A stretch of 22,687 bases of DNA from IMG/VR virus record IMGVR_UViG_3300020214_000136, positions 1 through 22,687 of that record. One strand, 5' to 3'. The notes below the pieces were generated by a model that did not search any database, had not been told where the DNA came from, and was given only the letters and a program-made list of their open reading frames with translations. The stretch is from a virus. The translations under genes were made by a program, and so were the position numbers. This document shows positions 8,538-15,345 of this stretch, piece by piece (position 1 is the stretch's first letter; each line of letters starts with the position of its first letter).

Positions 8538-8649
8538 TTCTTATAAAGTTTTTGCTTTGTTGAGCAGCTGCATTACAGGCTGAGCAGAGTCCATTTATCA
8601 ATTGACATCCGCATCCAAACTTAGCTCCACAGTTACGACAGCTTGCCAT
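8497..8649 (-). CDS. 50-aa Cys-rich zinc-knuckle-like protein
   Basis: A short frame starts at ATG 8649 and stops with TAA at 8497. The product begins MASCRNCGAKFGCGC and continues to a second pair CSAC (22-25), giving six Cys in the first 25 residues (4, 7, 13, 15, 22, 25), the spacing of a small zinc-binding fold. The remainder (26-50) is basic. Support for it being real: the start follows the upstream stop by one base, the Cys pattern is regular, and without it there would be a 113-bp hole in a gapless run. The last 41 bp overlap the next gene. It could bind metal within the virion or help fold the Cys-rich fibres. Function is unknown. Confidence 0.6.
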   Translation of the reverse strand: MASCRNCGAKFGCGCQLINGLCSACNAAAQQSKNFIRNVISKAHRLSRMC

Positions 8650-8650
8650 T

Positions 8651-9214
8651 TTAATAGAAGTTTATTACATAGTTATTTCCAGAGCAACCACAGTTGTTCT
8701 TAAGGAAGTTGTTAAGCATTATATCTGCTTGGTTGTATAGTTTCATTGCTTCATCTATAGCACAGTTGTTGGCAGCTGCTATAGATCCCTGAATGAAGAA
8801 ATAGATAGAAGTGAGATCCACCTTTGCCTGTGTCTTAATAGATCCATCACATTCCATCATGTCAAGTTTCATGAAGGCATTATCAAACTTTTCCTGTAGC
8901 TTCTCTACACGTACAATAGACTTCTTTACGAAGTTTATGTATGCAGGTGCTACAGAGTATTTCAAATGATAAACCCCATCAGGAAGTGGTTGATTCACTC
9001 CTAAAGGACTTAGTCCTAAATTTGATGTGGTAAATACGTTGAAGTCGTTAACACTAAATGGTCTTAATACAACACCAAAACCAGGAACATTAATTTCAAT
9101 CGTGGCTCCAGAAACAACAGGAGGGTTTGTGGGATAGATAGAAGCATCAGCAACCCCTAATGTTAGTACGTTGTACGTAGGAATCACTAAGATGTCTAGT
9201 TTCAAATCTGCCAT
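8651..9214 (-). CDS. Structural protein, beta domain plus C-terminal helical domain
   Basis: The 187-residue product begins MADLKLDILVIP, has a beta-rich Ig-like first half (to about 95, with VNDFNVF and LPDGVYHLKYSV) and then a helical half (96-175) containing VRVEKLQEKFDNAFMKLDMM and an acidic-amphipathic repeat, ending in CGCSGNNY (175-182). Such a two-part protein is common in the head-tail region of Bacteroidota podoviruses as I remember them, but I cannot attach a verified name. Its start MAD-hydrophobic-x-L-x-x-L resembles that of the neighbouring 388-residue protein (MADFSLTTLFVVP). A stable hairpin lies just before its start, and the 50-aa gene follows after one base. An adaptor or fibre-attachment role is inferred from position only. 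Confidence 0.6.
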   Translation of the reverse strand: MADLKLDILVIPTYNVLTLGVADASIYPTNPPVVSGATIEINVPGFGVVLRPFSVNDFNVFTTSNLGLSPLGVNQPLPDGVYHLKYSVAPAYINFVKKSIVRVEKLQEKFDNAFMKLDMMECDGSIKTQAKVDLTSIYFFIQGSIAAANNCAIDEAMKLYNQADIMLNNFLKNNCGCSGNNYVINFY

Positions 9215-9229
9215 GTTGTTTTAAATGAA

Positions 9230-9272
9230 TAAGCCAGAGGATCTGAGTTTATATCCTCTCACCTCTGGCTTA
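9230..9272 (-). promoter_or_regulatory. Intergenic hairpin with two competing registers
   Basis: TAAGCCAGAGG (9230-9240) pairs perfectly with CCTCTGGCTTA (9262-9272), 11 bp. Inside, AGAGGAT (9236-9242) also pairs perfectly with ATCCTCT (9253-9259), and the two helices share the AGAGG bases, so they exclude each other in part. The hairpin sits 15 bases before the start of the gene at 8651-9214 and is not followed by a T-run, so a plain terminator is unlikely; mRNA processing, stability or translation control fit better. Confidence 0.6.
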
Positions 9273-9306
9273 GGTTAATACGAATGTTTCTATATCTACC
9301 CTACTA

Positions 9307-10473
9307 TTATGGGATCAAAGTTGATGTGCTAGTAGTAGTGGTAGTTGGAGCAGCACTGGTGGTAGATGTAGTAGTTACACATACATTGTCACCAGCTACA
9401 GCACCTAGAGCAGCTACTAGAATATCCTGAAGATCAGTTTCTTCCTGAGATCCTTTTGCAACAGCAATAATCACTCTGCTATCCTCCATAATGTAGTCAC
9501 CCCACTGGTACTCAGATTTGTTGTACTCATTGAAACGGATGTTGAAGGTATTGTAAGTAGTATTATCACTTACCCAGCTTTCAAAGTTCTCATTATATCC
9601 AGCCATTCTGTACAGATGCTTCAAATAACCAGCTTGATAGCTGTAGAAGTTTTTCTCTAATTGAGCAATCTCTGCAGATGTACCGCTAGGATAAGAGGCA
9701 CGTTGAATTACTACAGGGTTAGCTACAATGTTACAATCATCAGCAACGATGAAGTCAGCTGTAGTTGCAGGTCCACTGTACACGAATGTACGGAACCACA
9801 TACGGTCATACTCCCAAGGGAATGCTGCTACATCACAAGGCTGGGCATACTTAGTTAGAGGCTTACCAGTGATACGAAGAACAGCATTTTGGTCGTCACC
9901 AATTCTTTGGAATGTGTAGAACGTGCTGAAAGAAATGTTGTCAGGGTTGTCTCCAGGAGCCTGAAGACTCAATTGATAGATGAACTGATCGATAAGAGCA
10001 GGTACATCTACATCTGCGCAAGGATCAGCGTCACACTCACAACAAGGAGCTTGTACAGTTACACTGCGAGTGAAACCGTTGAAGTACAATGTGTCAATGT
10101 AGCTAGAGTGAGCACGAAGTGTAAGGGTGAGAATATCACCACATTGTGCATTCCAACCTCCTACATCTGTAATCTGTGTAGCAGATATGGGACATCCTAC
10201 AGTTTTGTACCACTCAGTTACATTGCTGTTACAGTTTGCAGTGGGGCATCCTTTGATCTTGTCAGAACGTTTGGAGCCTTGCAGATAGGTATTTGTGCGG
10301 CCTTGAGCAACATAGAAGTAGGGAGAAGCAGCAATGTTAGCATCAGTGGCAACAGCATAGTCTGCTTTAAAAATCCCCACCTGTCCAGGGGTTAAGTCTT
10401 GCGTAGATCCGCTATCGGCAATACCGCTACCAACAGGAACTACGAAGAGCGTAGTTAATGAAAAATCAGCCAT
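9307..10473 (-). CDS. Abundant-type virion protein with Thr-rich C-terminal tail
   Basis: A 388-residue protein with a virion-like composition: beta-rich, aromatic-rich, low in Lys, no signal peptide. Six or more Cys cluster at 76-82, 94, 111 and in the run CCECDADPC (about 144-152), possibly a metal or disulfide site. The last 24 residues are almost only Thr, Ser, Ala and Pro before LIP, a flexible tail like the ones in the fibre protein at 6624-7121. It is preceded by an A-rich leader closely like that of the major capsid gene, which suggests strong translation, and followed by a stable hairpin. Auxiliary capsid or tail component are both possible. Position two genes after the capsid-adjacent protein fits a decoration or tail part; I do not recognise a named family. 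Confidence 0.6.
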   Translation of the reverse strand: MADFSLTTLFVVPVGSGIADSGSTQDLTPGQVGIFKADYAVATDANIAASPYFYVAQGRTNTYLQGSKRSDKIKGCPTANCNSNVTEWYKTVGCPISATQITDVGGWNAQCGDILTLTLRAHSSYIDTLYFNGFTRSVTVQAPCCECDADPCADVDVPALIDQFIYQLSLQAPGDNPDNISFSTFYTFQRIGDDQNAVLRITGKPLTKYAQPCDVAAFPWEYDRMWFRTFVYSGPATTADFIVADDCNIVANPVVIQRASYPSGTSAEIAQLEKNFYSYQAGYLKHLYRMAGYNENFESWVSDNTTYNTFNIRFNEYNKSEYQWGDYIMEDSRVIIAVAKGSQEETDLQDILVAALGAVAGDNVCVTTTSTTSAAPTTTTTSTSTLIP

Positions 10474-10502
10474 TTTGTTTTATTTTAAATGTTAAGAAAA
10501 AT

Positions 10503-11234
10503 TTATTCGTTCGTTTGAATTCTCACCATGGAGCTTTGTACAGCAGATTGATTCTCAGTGTACATAGCTAGGTTTTGTACTGTTAAGTCTAGCAACTCGT
10601 CTTCTAAATAGGTTTCCAATTCACAGTCAGAATCTACAGAGGGTTGACCATCAAACCTTGTGTATCCAGTTTTATCGATGTATTGAGGATATCTCATATA
10701 CAGGATATAAATGTCTTTAGGTGTGAATGTGCCATCTGTGAAAATGCTTATCTCATCTGAGGACAGGAAGTTAAACGTTTCCTGGTATTCAAAAGAAGGC
10801 CTGTAGTGGTCATTATTCAGAATGAACTGAAGATCACCATGTTTAGCCAGGTCTCTGTTAATCCAGATCTTTCTGTCTTTACACCTCCCTTTATCAGCTA
10901 TTACATACGCGTCCATATAGAACATGTACTTAGGAACCAGGAGATGTAAATTGGCAAACCATTGATTTAGTTCTAAGTTTCTTAGGTTTAGTTGGAGAGG
11001 CTGGTGATTATAACTTATCACTAAGCTTTGTAAATCCTCGTAACGCTTCTTAAAAGCATCGAGACCTAACCCACTAACCACACTTATACCATCAACCTTC
11101 TGCTTTATCAGCTTAATCTGAGCCTCATTTAAAGCTAAGATTTTGTCCTCAAGGTTGATCTGCTGATGAACATTGGTCGATAGTTTATTTAGTCTTTGGT
11201 CGATTTTGTATAATAAACTATCTACAGATATCAT
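10503..11234 (-). CDS. Head-tail adaptor/ring protein
   Basis: The 243-residue product has a long helical N-terminus (1-75), then a hairpin IFTDGTF (164-170), a strand IYILYMRYPQYI (175-186) and an acidic helix YLEDELLDLTVQ (209-220), with a Gln/Ser-rich end. The helical start, D-G hairpin, hydrophobic strand and closing Leu-rich acidic helix parallel the proteins at 4467-5195 (LPGYLEKQVLELTSQ) and 3013-3987. This is the layout of connector proteins that bind under the portal. Translation probably depends on the upstream gene, because its ATG overlaps that gene's TGA (ATGA). It lies with capsid genes and not with the other rings, so it may be the portal-proximal one. Function is inferred; the fold resemblance is by eye. 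Confidence 0.6.
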   Translation of the reverse strand: MISVDSLLYKIDQRLNKLSTNVHQQINLEDKILALNEAQIKLIKQKVDGISVVSGLGLDAFKKRYEDLQSLVISYNHQPLQLNLRNLELNQWFANLHLLVPKYMFYMDAYVIADKGRCKDRKIWINRDLAKHGDLQFILNNDHYRPSFEYQETFNFLSSDEISIFTDGTFTPKDIYILYMRYPQYIDKTGYTRFDGQPSVDSDCELETYLEDELLDLTVQNLAMYTENQSAVQSSMVRIQTNE

Positions 11235-12199
11235 ATAGCAGCTAGTTTCTTAGTTTTCAGCTTGCCTTCGAGAGTCAGAAGCATGTCCTGATTTTCATCA
11301 TCAGCAAGTGTTTTAATTAGATCATCTTCATCCTTACCTACTTCAAACTCACCCTCATAAACTCTACCACTAGGTTTAATTCTGTATACAGAATGGGTGA
11401 TTGCTTGTTTCACCAAGTCTTTAATATGGAGCAAGTTTTCTTTCATGTCTGCATATCTGTTAAAGATTTCTACAGGAGAGAGTCCTTGGTATTTACCGCT
11501 CTTGAACTCTGTCTGCTTCAACAGGTTATCCACCTGGTTGTACACAGCTTCTTCTGTAGTGTTATCTGTAACAGGCAGTCCCAACAAACGTGCTACCTTT
11601 TTCTTCTTCTCAGGGGTCATAGTGTCAAACTTGACAATAGCCTTGTTGATAAGTTGCTTCTTCTTAAACAGTACAGCATTTTCCACTTGATCATCAGCTA
11701 CATAGAACTGAGTGTCAGCAGGAAACTCACCACGCTCCCAAGCTTGATAAGAGCTTGCAATTGTGGGGTGTACACGTAACCAAGAGAACGCAATCTCTTG
11801 AAGAGGAATATTAAGGTCAAAGAAGTTGTCTCCATCCATCAGTTTTACAGGTTGCACATGTAGTGTATCATGTGAGGATGTAGACTGTCCATAGTTCCAG
11901 AATTGGGAACGAGGATCTAATTTAATACTTCCCAAAGCACTTTCTAGTTTTTCTTTTAGTGCTTTAACACGTTCAATTTCCATTTCTCTTTCTAGAGGAT
12001 CTTGGATACGACGGATGTAAGCAGCATTAGGATCAAGTCCTGTTCTATACTGACCATCTAATTCTTTGTAAGGATACTTAAACACTCCTGTTCCAGGAAT
12101 GCGTGTGAACCCTCTCAAAGCAAGTCCGCCTTGCATTGTTTGTAATTGTCCGTTGTTATACTCTTTCTTAATTGTTGAGATTTTTCCAATCTTGCCCAT
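11231..12199 (-). CDS. Conserved-looking head-region protein downstream of capsid gene, function unknown
   Basis: A 322-residue, charged, soluble protein. It has a basic Gly-rich start, a long helix with heptad-like Glu/Lys/Leu spacing (about 66-90), a central block NFFDLNIPLQEIAFSWLRVHP (in pieces, 125-145) and a SAP-like helical segment MTPEKKKKVARLLGLP (194-209), followed by acidic and Lys-rich helices to the C-terminus. SAP-like helices bind nucleic acid in other proteins, but this short match is weak evidence. The gene follows the major capsid gene across a structured gap and overlaps the adaptor gene by ATGA. It may be an internal head or cargo protein, or act in head assembly. Its leader CTACATATGG is shared with the scaffold-like gene. 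I do not recognise a named family. Confidence 0.55.
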   Translation of the reverse strand: MGKIGKISTIKKEYNNGQLQTMQGGLALRGFTRIPGTGVFKYPYKELDGQYRTGLDPNAAYIRRIQDPLEREMEIERVKALKEKLESALGSIKLDPRSQFWNYGQSTSSHDTLHVQPVKLMDGDNFFDLNIPLQEIAFSWLRVHPTIASSYQAWERGEFPADTQFYVADDQVENAVLFKKKQLINKAIVKFDTMTPEKKKKVARLLGLPVTDNTTEEAVYNQVDNLLKQTEFKSGKYQGLSPVEIFNRYADMKENLLHIKDLVKQAITHSVYRIKPSGRVYEGEFEVGKDEDDLIKTLADDENQDMLLTLEGKLKTKKLAAI

Positions 12200-12226
12200 A
12201 TGTAGTTTATTTATTCGGTTTATTTG

Positions 12227-12285
12227 CAGAGATGTGAGGACTGAACCTCATGGCAAACAGGAGATCGCCCTGTCTCCCATCTCTG
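12227..12285 (-). other. Perfect three-way-junction RNA element after the capsid gene
   Basis: CAGAGATG (12227-12234) pairs with CATCTCTG (12278-12285). Enclosed are two arms: TGAGG/CCTCA (12235-12239 with 12246-12250, 6-nt loop) and GGAGA/TCTCC (12260-12264 with 12273-12277, 8-nt loop). All 18 pairs are perfect; each arm directly abuts the closing stem on one side, and only 9 nt link the two arms, as needed for coaxial stacking. The second arm has an alternative, ACAGG/CCTGT (12257-12261 with 12269-12273). It lies in the capsid mRNA 3' region, with no T-run after it. Confidence 0.6.
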
Positions 12286-12288
12286 TTT

Positions 12289-12356
12289 GAGAAGAGCTCC
12301 CCCACTCTGAAAGTGGAGGGTAATCTCTTCTCGGTAGGTTGAACAGTGTGAACTGT
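12289..12356 (-). other. Two hairpins directly after the capsid stop
   Basis: The first hairpin of the transcript is ACAGT/ACTGT with a 4-nt loop (12343-12356), 8 bases after the capsid stop codon. The second is GAGAAGAG/CTCTTCTC (12289-12296 with 12325-12332), continuing through a small internal loop into CCACT/AGTGG (12302-12306 with 12312-12316) plus three G-C pairs. Only 3 nt separate it from the three-way junction. Neither is followed by a T-run, so they look like 3'-end protection or processing structures, not terminators. Confidence 0.55.
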
Positions 12357-12363
12357 ATTCTTA

Positions 12364-13917
12364 TTAGAATTGTGGGATTTCCTCAATAAGAACTGTACGA
12401 GACAAATCCTCAATGAATACATCACAACGATCCTTCATCCAGATTTCATATCCTGGGAATTTGTTAGCAGAGCTCATACCCTGAGACTTAGCAAAGCCTA
12501 AGTGGTGGCGAGTTCCATCGATATATCCCCAAGTCATAGAAGGTGCACCCTTCATACGAACTTCACGGATGTTATTAACCAAAGAACCATCAGACATTGG
12601 AGATACGTCAAACACCATGAATACAGGTGTAGACTTCTTGTTCTGTCCGAATTCTAGATTAGTTTGAGGTAGATCTAACTCTTTCAGGTGGATAAGTTCA
12701 ACACGACCTGTTTCACGTGTAACCATTGCATCGAATGCAAAGTTGTAAGTGATGTGTTGTCCTTCTCCTTGCATATAACGATCTCCGCTATCAGCCATAA
12801 AGGTAAGACCACTGTTCAAAGCATCACTCTTCAAAGCTTGTTGGAATACGTCAAAACCTGCTTCGTTTGTATACATTTTAACACGACGATCTTTAACATC
12901 CACACGACGATAGAACAAATCACCAAACACAGAACGAATCAGGTTGGCAGTAAATTCACCACGGTTGTATTGAACCAGGTTACCGTTGTTACGCATGCGG
13001 TGGTAAACACCAGCAGAAGTACGCTTAAGTTCTTGCTTGCTACCATTAGTCTTAACAGTACCAGGACGAGACCAAATCATACGCTTAACTTTCAACTCAA
13101 GCATAGACTTACGCATCCAGAACTCAATAAATGGCTCCCATTTAACATCATTACGAGTTAAAGGAAGTTGATTACGACGCTGAGGTGCATATACAAGGAT
13201 ATCCAAAGGACGTCCTGAAGAGTCACGCAGCATTTTGTCATCAGCCCACTCAGTGATTTTGTGCTCAAAACCATATGCAGAACCTAAAGATTCAAACATA
13301 GTGATTTGCTCTCCCAAACGAGGAAGACCTAATAAATCCTGATCGAATTCACCGATTGCAGCATCTACTAGCTCAAGCTCAATACCATACTGAAGAAATG
13401 TAGAGCTAACAAAATCCACTTGAGGATTGTCGCTCACGAGTGTGAAGCTATAAAGGAAGCCCATGTTCCAAGGAACGGGGTCCTTAATAACGTAAAAGCG
13501 AGGACCATACTGGCGAGAACCTACAGACACAATAGCGTTCTTAGAGAACTCGTTTGTGTCAAGGACCAATTGGAACTCTTGACCATCAATACCAGGCTTG
13601 CTTAACTCAGCTGTGCTAGTTGGAACGTCGATGATTTTTGGGAATTTGTAAGGAACGGCCACCTGCCATTTCCAAGCATCGCTGTTATTATCAATGTAAT
13701 AAGGCGTGCTCTTGTTAATCATGTCCAGGAAGTCATTGCTATAAAGAGAGCTCTGCGTGTAGAGACTGATGATTTTCTTGTCATAATCAGCAGGCTCTGT
13801 TGAGTGAAAGCTCTCCAGGTGGTTAGCATCTGTTAATTTACCAACTGCACGCTTGTCCATAGAAGCTACACGAGCGTAGGTAAAGCCAGTTAGGCCTGGA
13901 ATTGTTTGAATTGCCAT
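12364..13917 (-). CDS. Major capsid protein (HK97 fold, crAss-like)
   Basis: At 517 residues the product has the usual size of crAss-like major capsid proteins (about 490-520). It begins MAIQTIPGLTGFTYARVA, is rich in aromatic and charged residues with few Cys, and ends in FIEDLSRTVLIEEIPQF (501-517). The order scaffold-like gene, capsid gene, head-tail genes, and the position downstream of portal and TerL, match the module. The protein would form the shell as pentamers and hexamers; no cleavage site is obvious and no separate maturation protease of classic type is seen nearby. The gene has an A-rich leader with no Shine-Dalgarno sequence and a highly structured 3' region, both fitting very high expression. 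A class-level call is strong; relation to named genera needs alignment. Confidence 0.85.
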   Translation of the reverse strand: MAIQTIPGLTGFTYARVASMDKRAVGKLTDANHLESFHSTEPADYDKKIISLYTQSSLYSNDFLDMINKSTPYYIDNNSDAWKWQVAVPYKFPKIIDVPTSTAELSKPGIDGQEFQLVLDTNEFSKNAIVSVGSRQYGPRFYVIKDPVPWNMGFLYSFTLVSDNPQVDFVSSTFLQYGIELELVDAAIGEFDQDLLGLPRLGEQITMFESLGSAYGFEHKITEWADDKMLRDSSGRPLDILVYAPQRRNQLPLTRNDVKWEPFIEFWMRKSMLELKVKRMIWSRPGTVKTNGSKQELKRTSAGVYHRMRNNGNLVQYNRGEFTANLIRSVFGDLFYRRVDVKDRRVKMYTNEAGFDVFQQALKSDALNSGLTFMADSGDRYMQGEGQHITYNFAFDAMVTRETGRVELIHLKELDLPQTNLEFGQNKKSTPVFMVFDVSPMSDGSLVNNIREVRMKGAPSMTWGYIDGTRHHLGFAKSQGMSSANKFPGYEIWMKDRCDVFIEDLSRTVLIEEIPQF

Positions 13918-13940
13918 TTTGTTATTCTTTTATTTTAATG
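13918..13940 (-). promoter_or_regulatory. A-rich translation leader of the capsid gene
   Basis: The bases before the capsid ATG read, on the minus strand, TTAAAATAAAAG then AATAACAAA: no Shine-Dalgarno core, but A at nearly every position. The gene at 9307-10473 has a close copy (TTAAAATAAAACAAAATGGC). Bacteroidota ribosomes largely ignore Shine-Dalgarno pairing and favour A-rich, unstructured leaders, so this marks strong initiation. Confidence 0.55.
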
Positions 13941-13944
13941 AAAT

Positions 13945-15216
13945 TTATAAGAACCATGAATTGGGTTTAGACTGCTGAGCTGGTGCGCTCTTAGCCTTTG
14001 TTACTTGTCTAGCTACCTCCCCAAACAGTTCGTTAGATTTTTTTGTAACGCCTGTCTTTTGAATAGTGGAAAGCGTGGGGTCTTTCTCTAGGATTTTGAG
14101 GAGGAGAGCAACCTTCACCTTAGTTGCATGGTTCTCTGGTCTCTTCAATTCCAGGATGGTACGGTCAAAGTCTGTAAGAGTTTCTCCAGACGTTGTTTTG
14201 TACTTATCCACCAGTAGGAAGTCTTGTAGTTCGCTAGCTAGTTTGGGATTGATGGGGATACCATCGAACTCCTTTGATTTCAGCTTGTCGTTAAGAACTT
14301 GCTGAACATTGTTAATGTACTGATTTTTAATGGCTTGTTTCTGTTGTAGCTCCATCTCAGATTTTTGCTCCATCTGAGCCAGTTTCTGAGCTTCTTTCTT
14401 TACAAGCACTTTATGATGCTTGGTGGCTACACTTTCCAAATCACCATAGTTTTTAAGCCTTTCCACTTCTGTATTAATGTCATCAGGCTCAAATCCTTGG
14501 TCAGTGAGAGCTTGTCTAATCACTGTCACTTGGTTATTCTCCTTTGACAGATCCATTTCAGAAAAACTCACTACAGTGTTATAGGTGCCAAAATATTCTT
14601 TTGGGTCAACACCCTTTACAAATATGGCATCAAACGCTTGTTGATAGTCTTCTCCAAACTGTCCAATGAAGTTATTAACCATCTCAATAGCCCCTTTCTT
14701 TTTCTCGTTTTGGAACCTTTCTAGAAACTCTTCAGGGGTAGAGACATTTATATCTTCCTCACCTTCGTCTTGAGAGAAAACACCTAGCTTATATAGATCT
14801 TTAGCTAGTGCACCAAATTGTGTTGTACCGTCTTCTGTAGTTTCCTGCTCTTCAGCAGGAGCTTCTTCTTGTTTCAATTCACCAGCTTTAGGAGCTTTTG
14901 GAGCTGCCTTCTTTGGTGTAACTTCTTGATTTTCAGACGGTTGCTCTTCTTCTGTAGCATCTAATAGGAAGTTTTTAAGAGTTTCTTGTGCATTTGCCTC
15001 ATCAGCAGGTGCAGCAATCTCTTTACCTTTTGGAGGTGCAGGTTCTGGAGCTTTTTGGGGCTCAACCTCCTTTATAATTTCCTTGATGTCATCAGGGTTT
15101 CCACTAGCGGTTTCTGGAGCCACTAGGTCTTTTAAGAGCTCAGCATTACCAAGACCCATTTCCATAGTGTCCTGAATACTGAAATTAAATGATTGCGTAT
15201 CAACGTTCTCAGCCAT
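13945..15216 (-). CDS. Scaffold-like protein upstream of the capsid gene
   Basis: A 423-residue, very acidic protein. The first third (about 30-130) is low-complexity Glu/Pro/Ala/Lys and probably disordered; a mixed helical part follows, with EFLERFQNEKKKGAIEMVNN (in part, from about 163), and a coiled-coil-like Lys/Gln/Glu stretch (about 255-310). The C-terminus is basic and ends NSWFL. Composition, length and its place directly before the capsid gene (27 bp) fit a capsid assembly scaffold, which typically interacts with the shell through its C-terminus. It could instead be an internal head protein. Its start lies after a 129-bp AT-rich gap with the leader AACTACATATGGC. Identity as scaffold is inference; no sequence family signature is visible by eye. 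Confidence 0.6.
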   Translation of the reverse strand: MAENVDTQSFNFSIQDTMEMGLGNAELLKDLVAPETASGNPDDIKEIIKEVEPQKAPEPAPPKGKEIAAPADEANAQETLKNFLLDATEEEQPSENQEVTPKKAAPKAPKAGELKQEEAPAEEQETTEDGTTQFGALAKDLYKLGVFSQDEGEEDINVSTPEEFLERFQNEKKKGAIEMVNNFIGQFGEDYQQAFDAIFVKGVDPKEYFGTYNTVVSFSEMDLSKENNQVTVIRQALTDQGFEPDDINTEVERLKNYGDLESVATKHHKVLVKKEAQKLAQMEQKSEMELQQKQAIKNQYINNVQQVLNDKLKSKEFDGIPINPKLASELQDFLLVDKYKTTSGETLTDFDRTILELKRPENHATKVKVALLLKILEKDPTLSTIQKTGVTKKSNELFGEVARQVTKAKSAPAQQSKPNSWFL

Positions 15217-15345
15217 ATGTAGTTATTTTTGATTGGTTTATGAAATGTAAAAATATGTAAATGGTATTGAATAGCAAAGAGTTATATATCTATATTCATC
15301 ATTTTTATAGATAATATAGCATTAATATAATTTACTCTAACTAAA
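15217..15345. other. AT-rich 129-bp gap before the scaffold gene
   Basis: This stretch has no credible ORF. It is about 80% A+T and contains a weak stem (TATCTAT with ATAGATA, around 15287-15313). On the minus strand a sequence reading TAACTCTTTG resembles the Bacteroidota minus-7 box but with a 4-base instead of 2-base spacer, and no well-placed upstream TTTG is visible. It may hold a capsid-unit promoter of another type. Confidence 0.4.

Noticed and set aside
9889-10395. 168-codon plus-strand open frame opposite the 388-residue structural gene
   Set aside because: It lies wholly antisense to a well-supported gene with virion-like composition; its translation is Ser/Cys/Val-rich without domain pattern, as expected of a shadow frame.
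12227-12285. tRNA gene in the capsid-downstream gap
   Set aside because: Although D- and T-arm-like stems and an 8-bp acceptor-like stem can be drawn, there is no anticodon arm, the T loop has six bases, and no CCA-type end; reported as a three-way junction instead.
12207-12425. 72-codon minus-strand frame spanning the capsid stop and the structured gap
   Set aside because: It starts within the capsid 3' end in another frame, its peptide has no recognisable pattern, and the bases are better explained by RNA pairing.
12688-13161. 157-codon plus-strand frame opposite the capsid gene
   Set aside because: Entirely antisense to the major capsid gene and rich in Thr, His and Cys without any motif; no promoter or start context.
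15280-15320. Stem TATCTAT/ATAGATA as a terminator or operator
   Set aside because: The stem is short, all A-T except one pair per arm, and in DNA this AT-rich such pairs are expected by chance.
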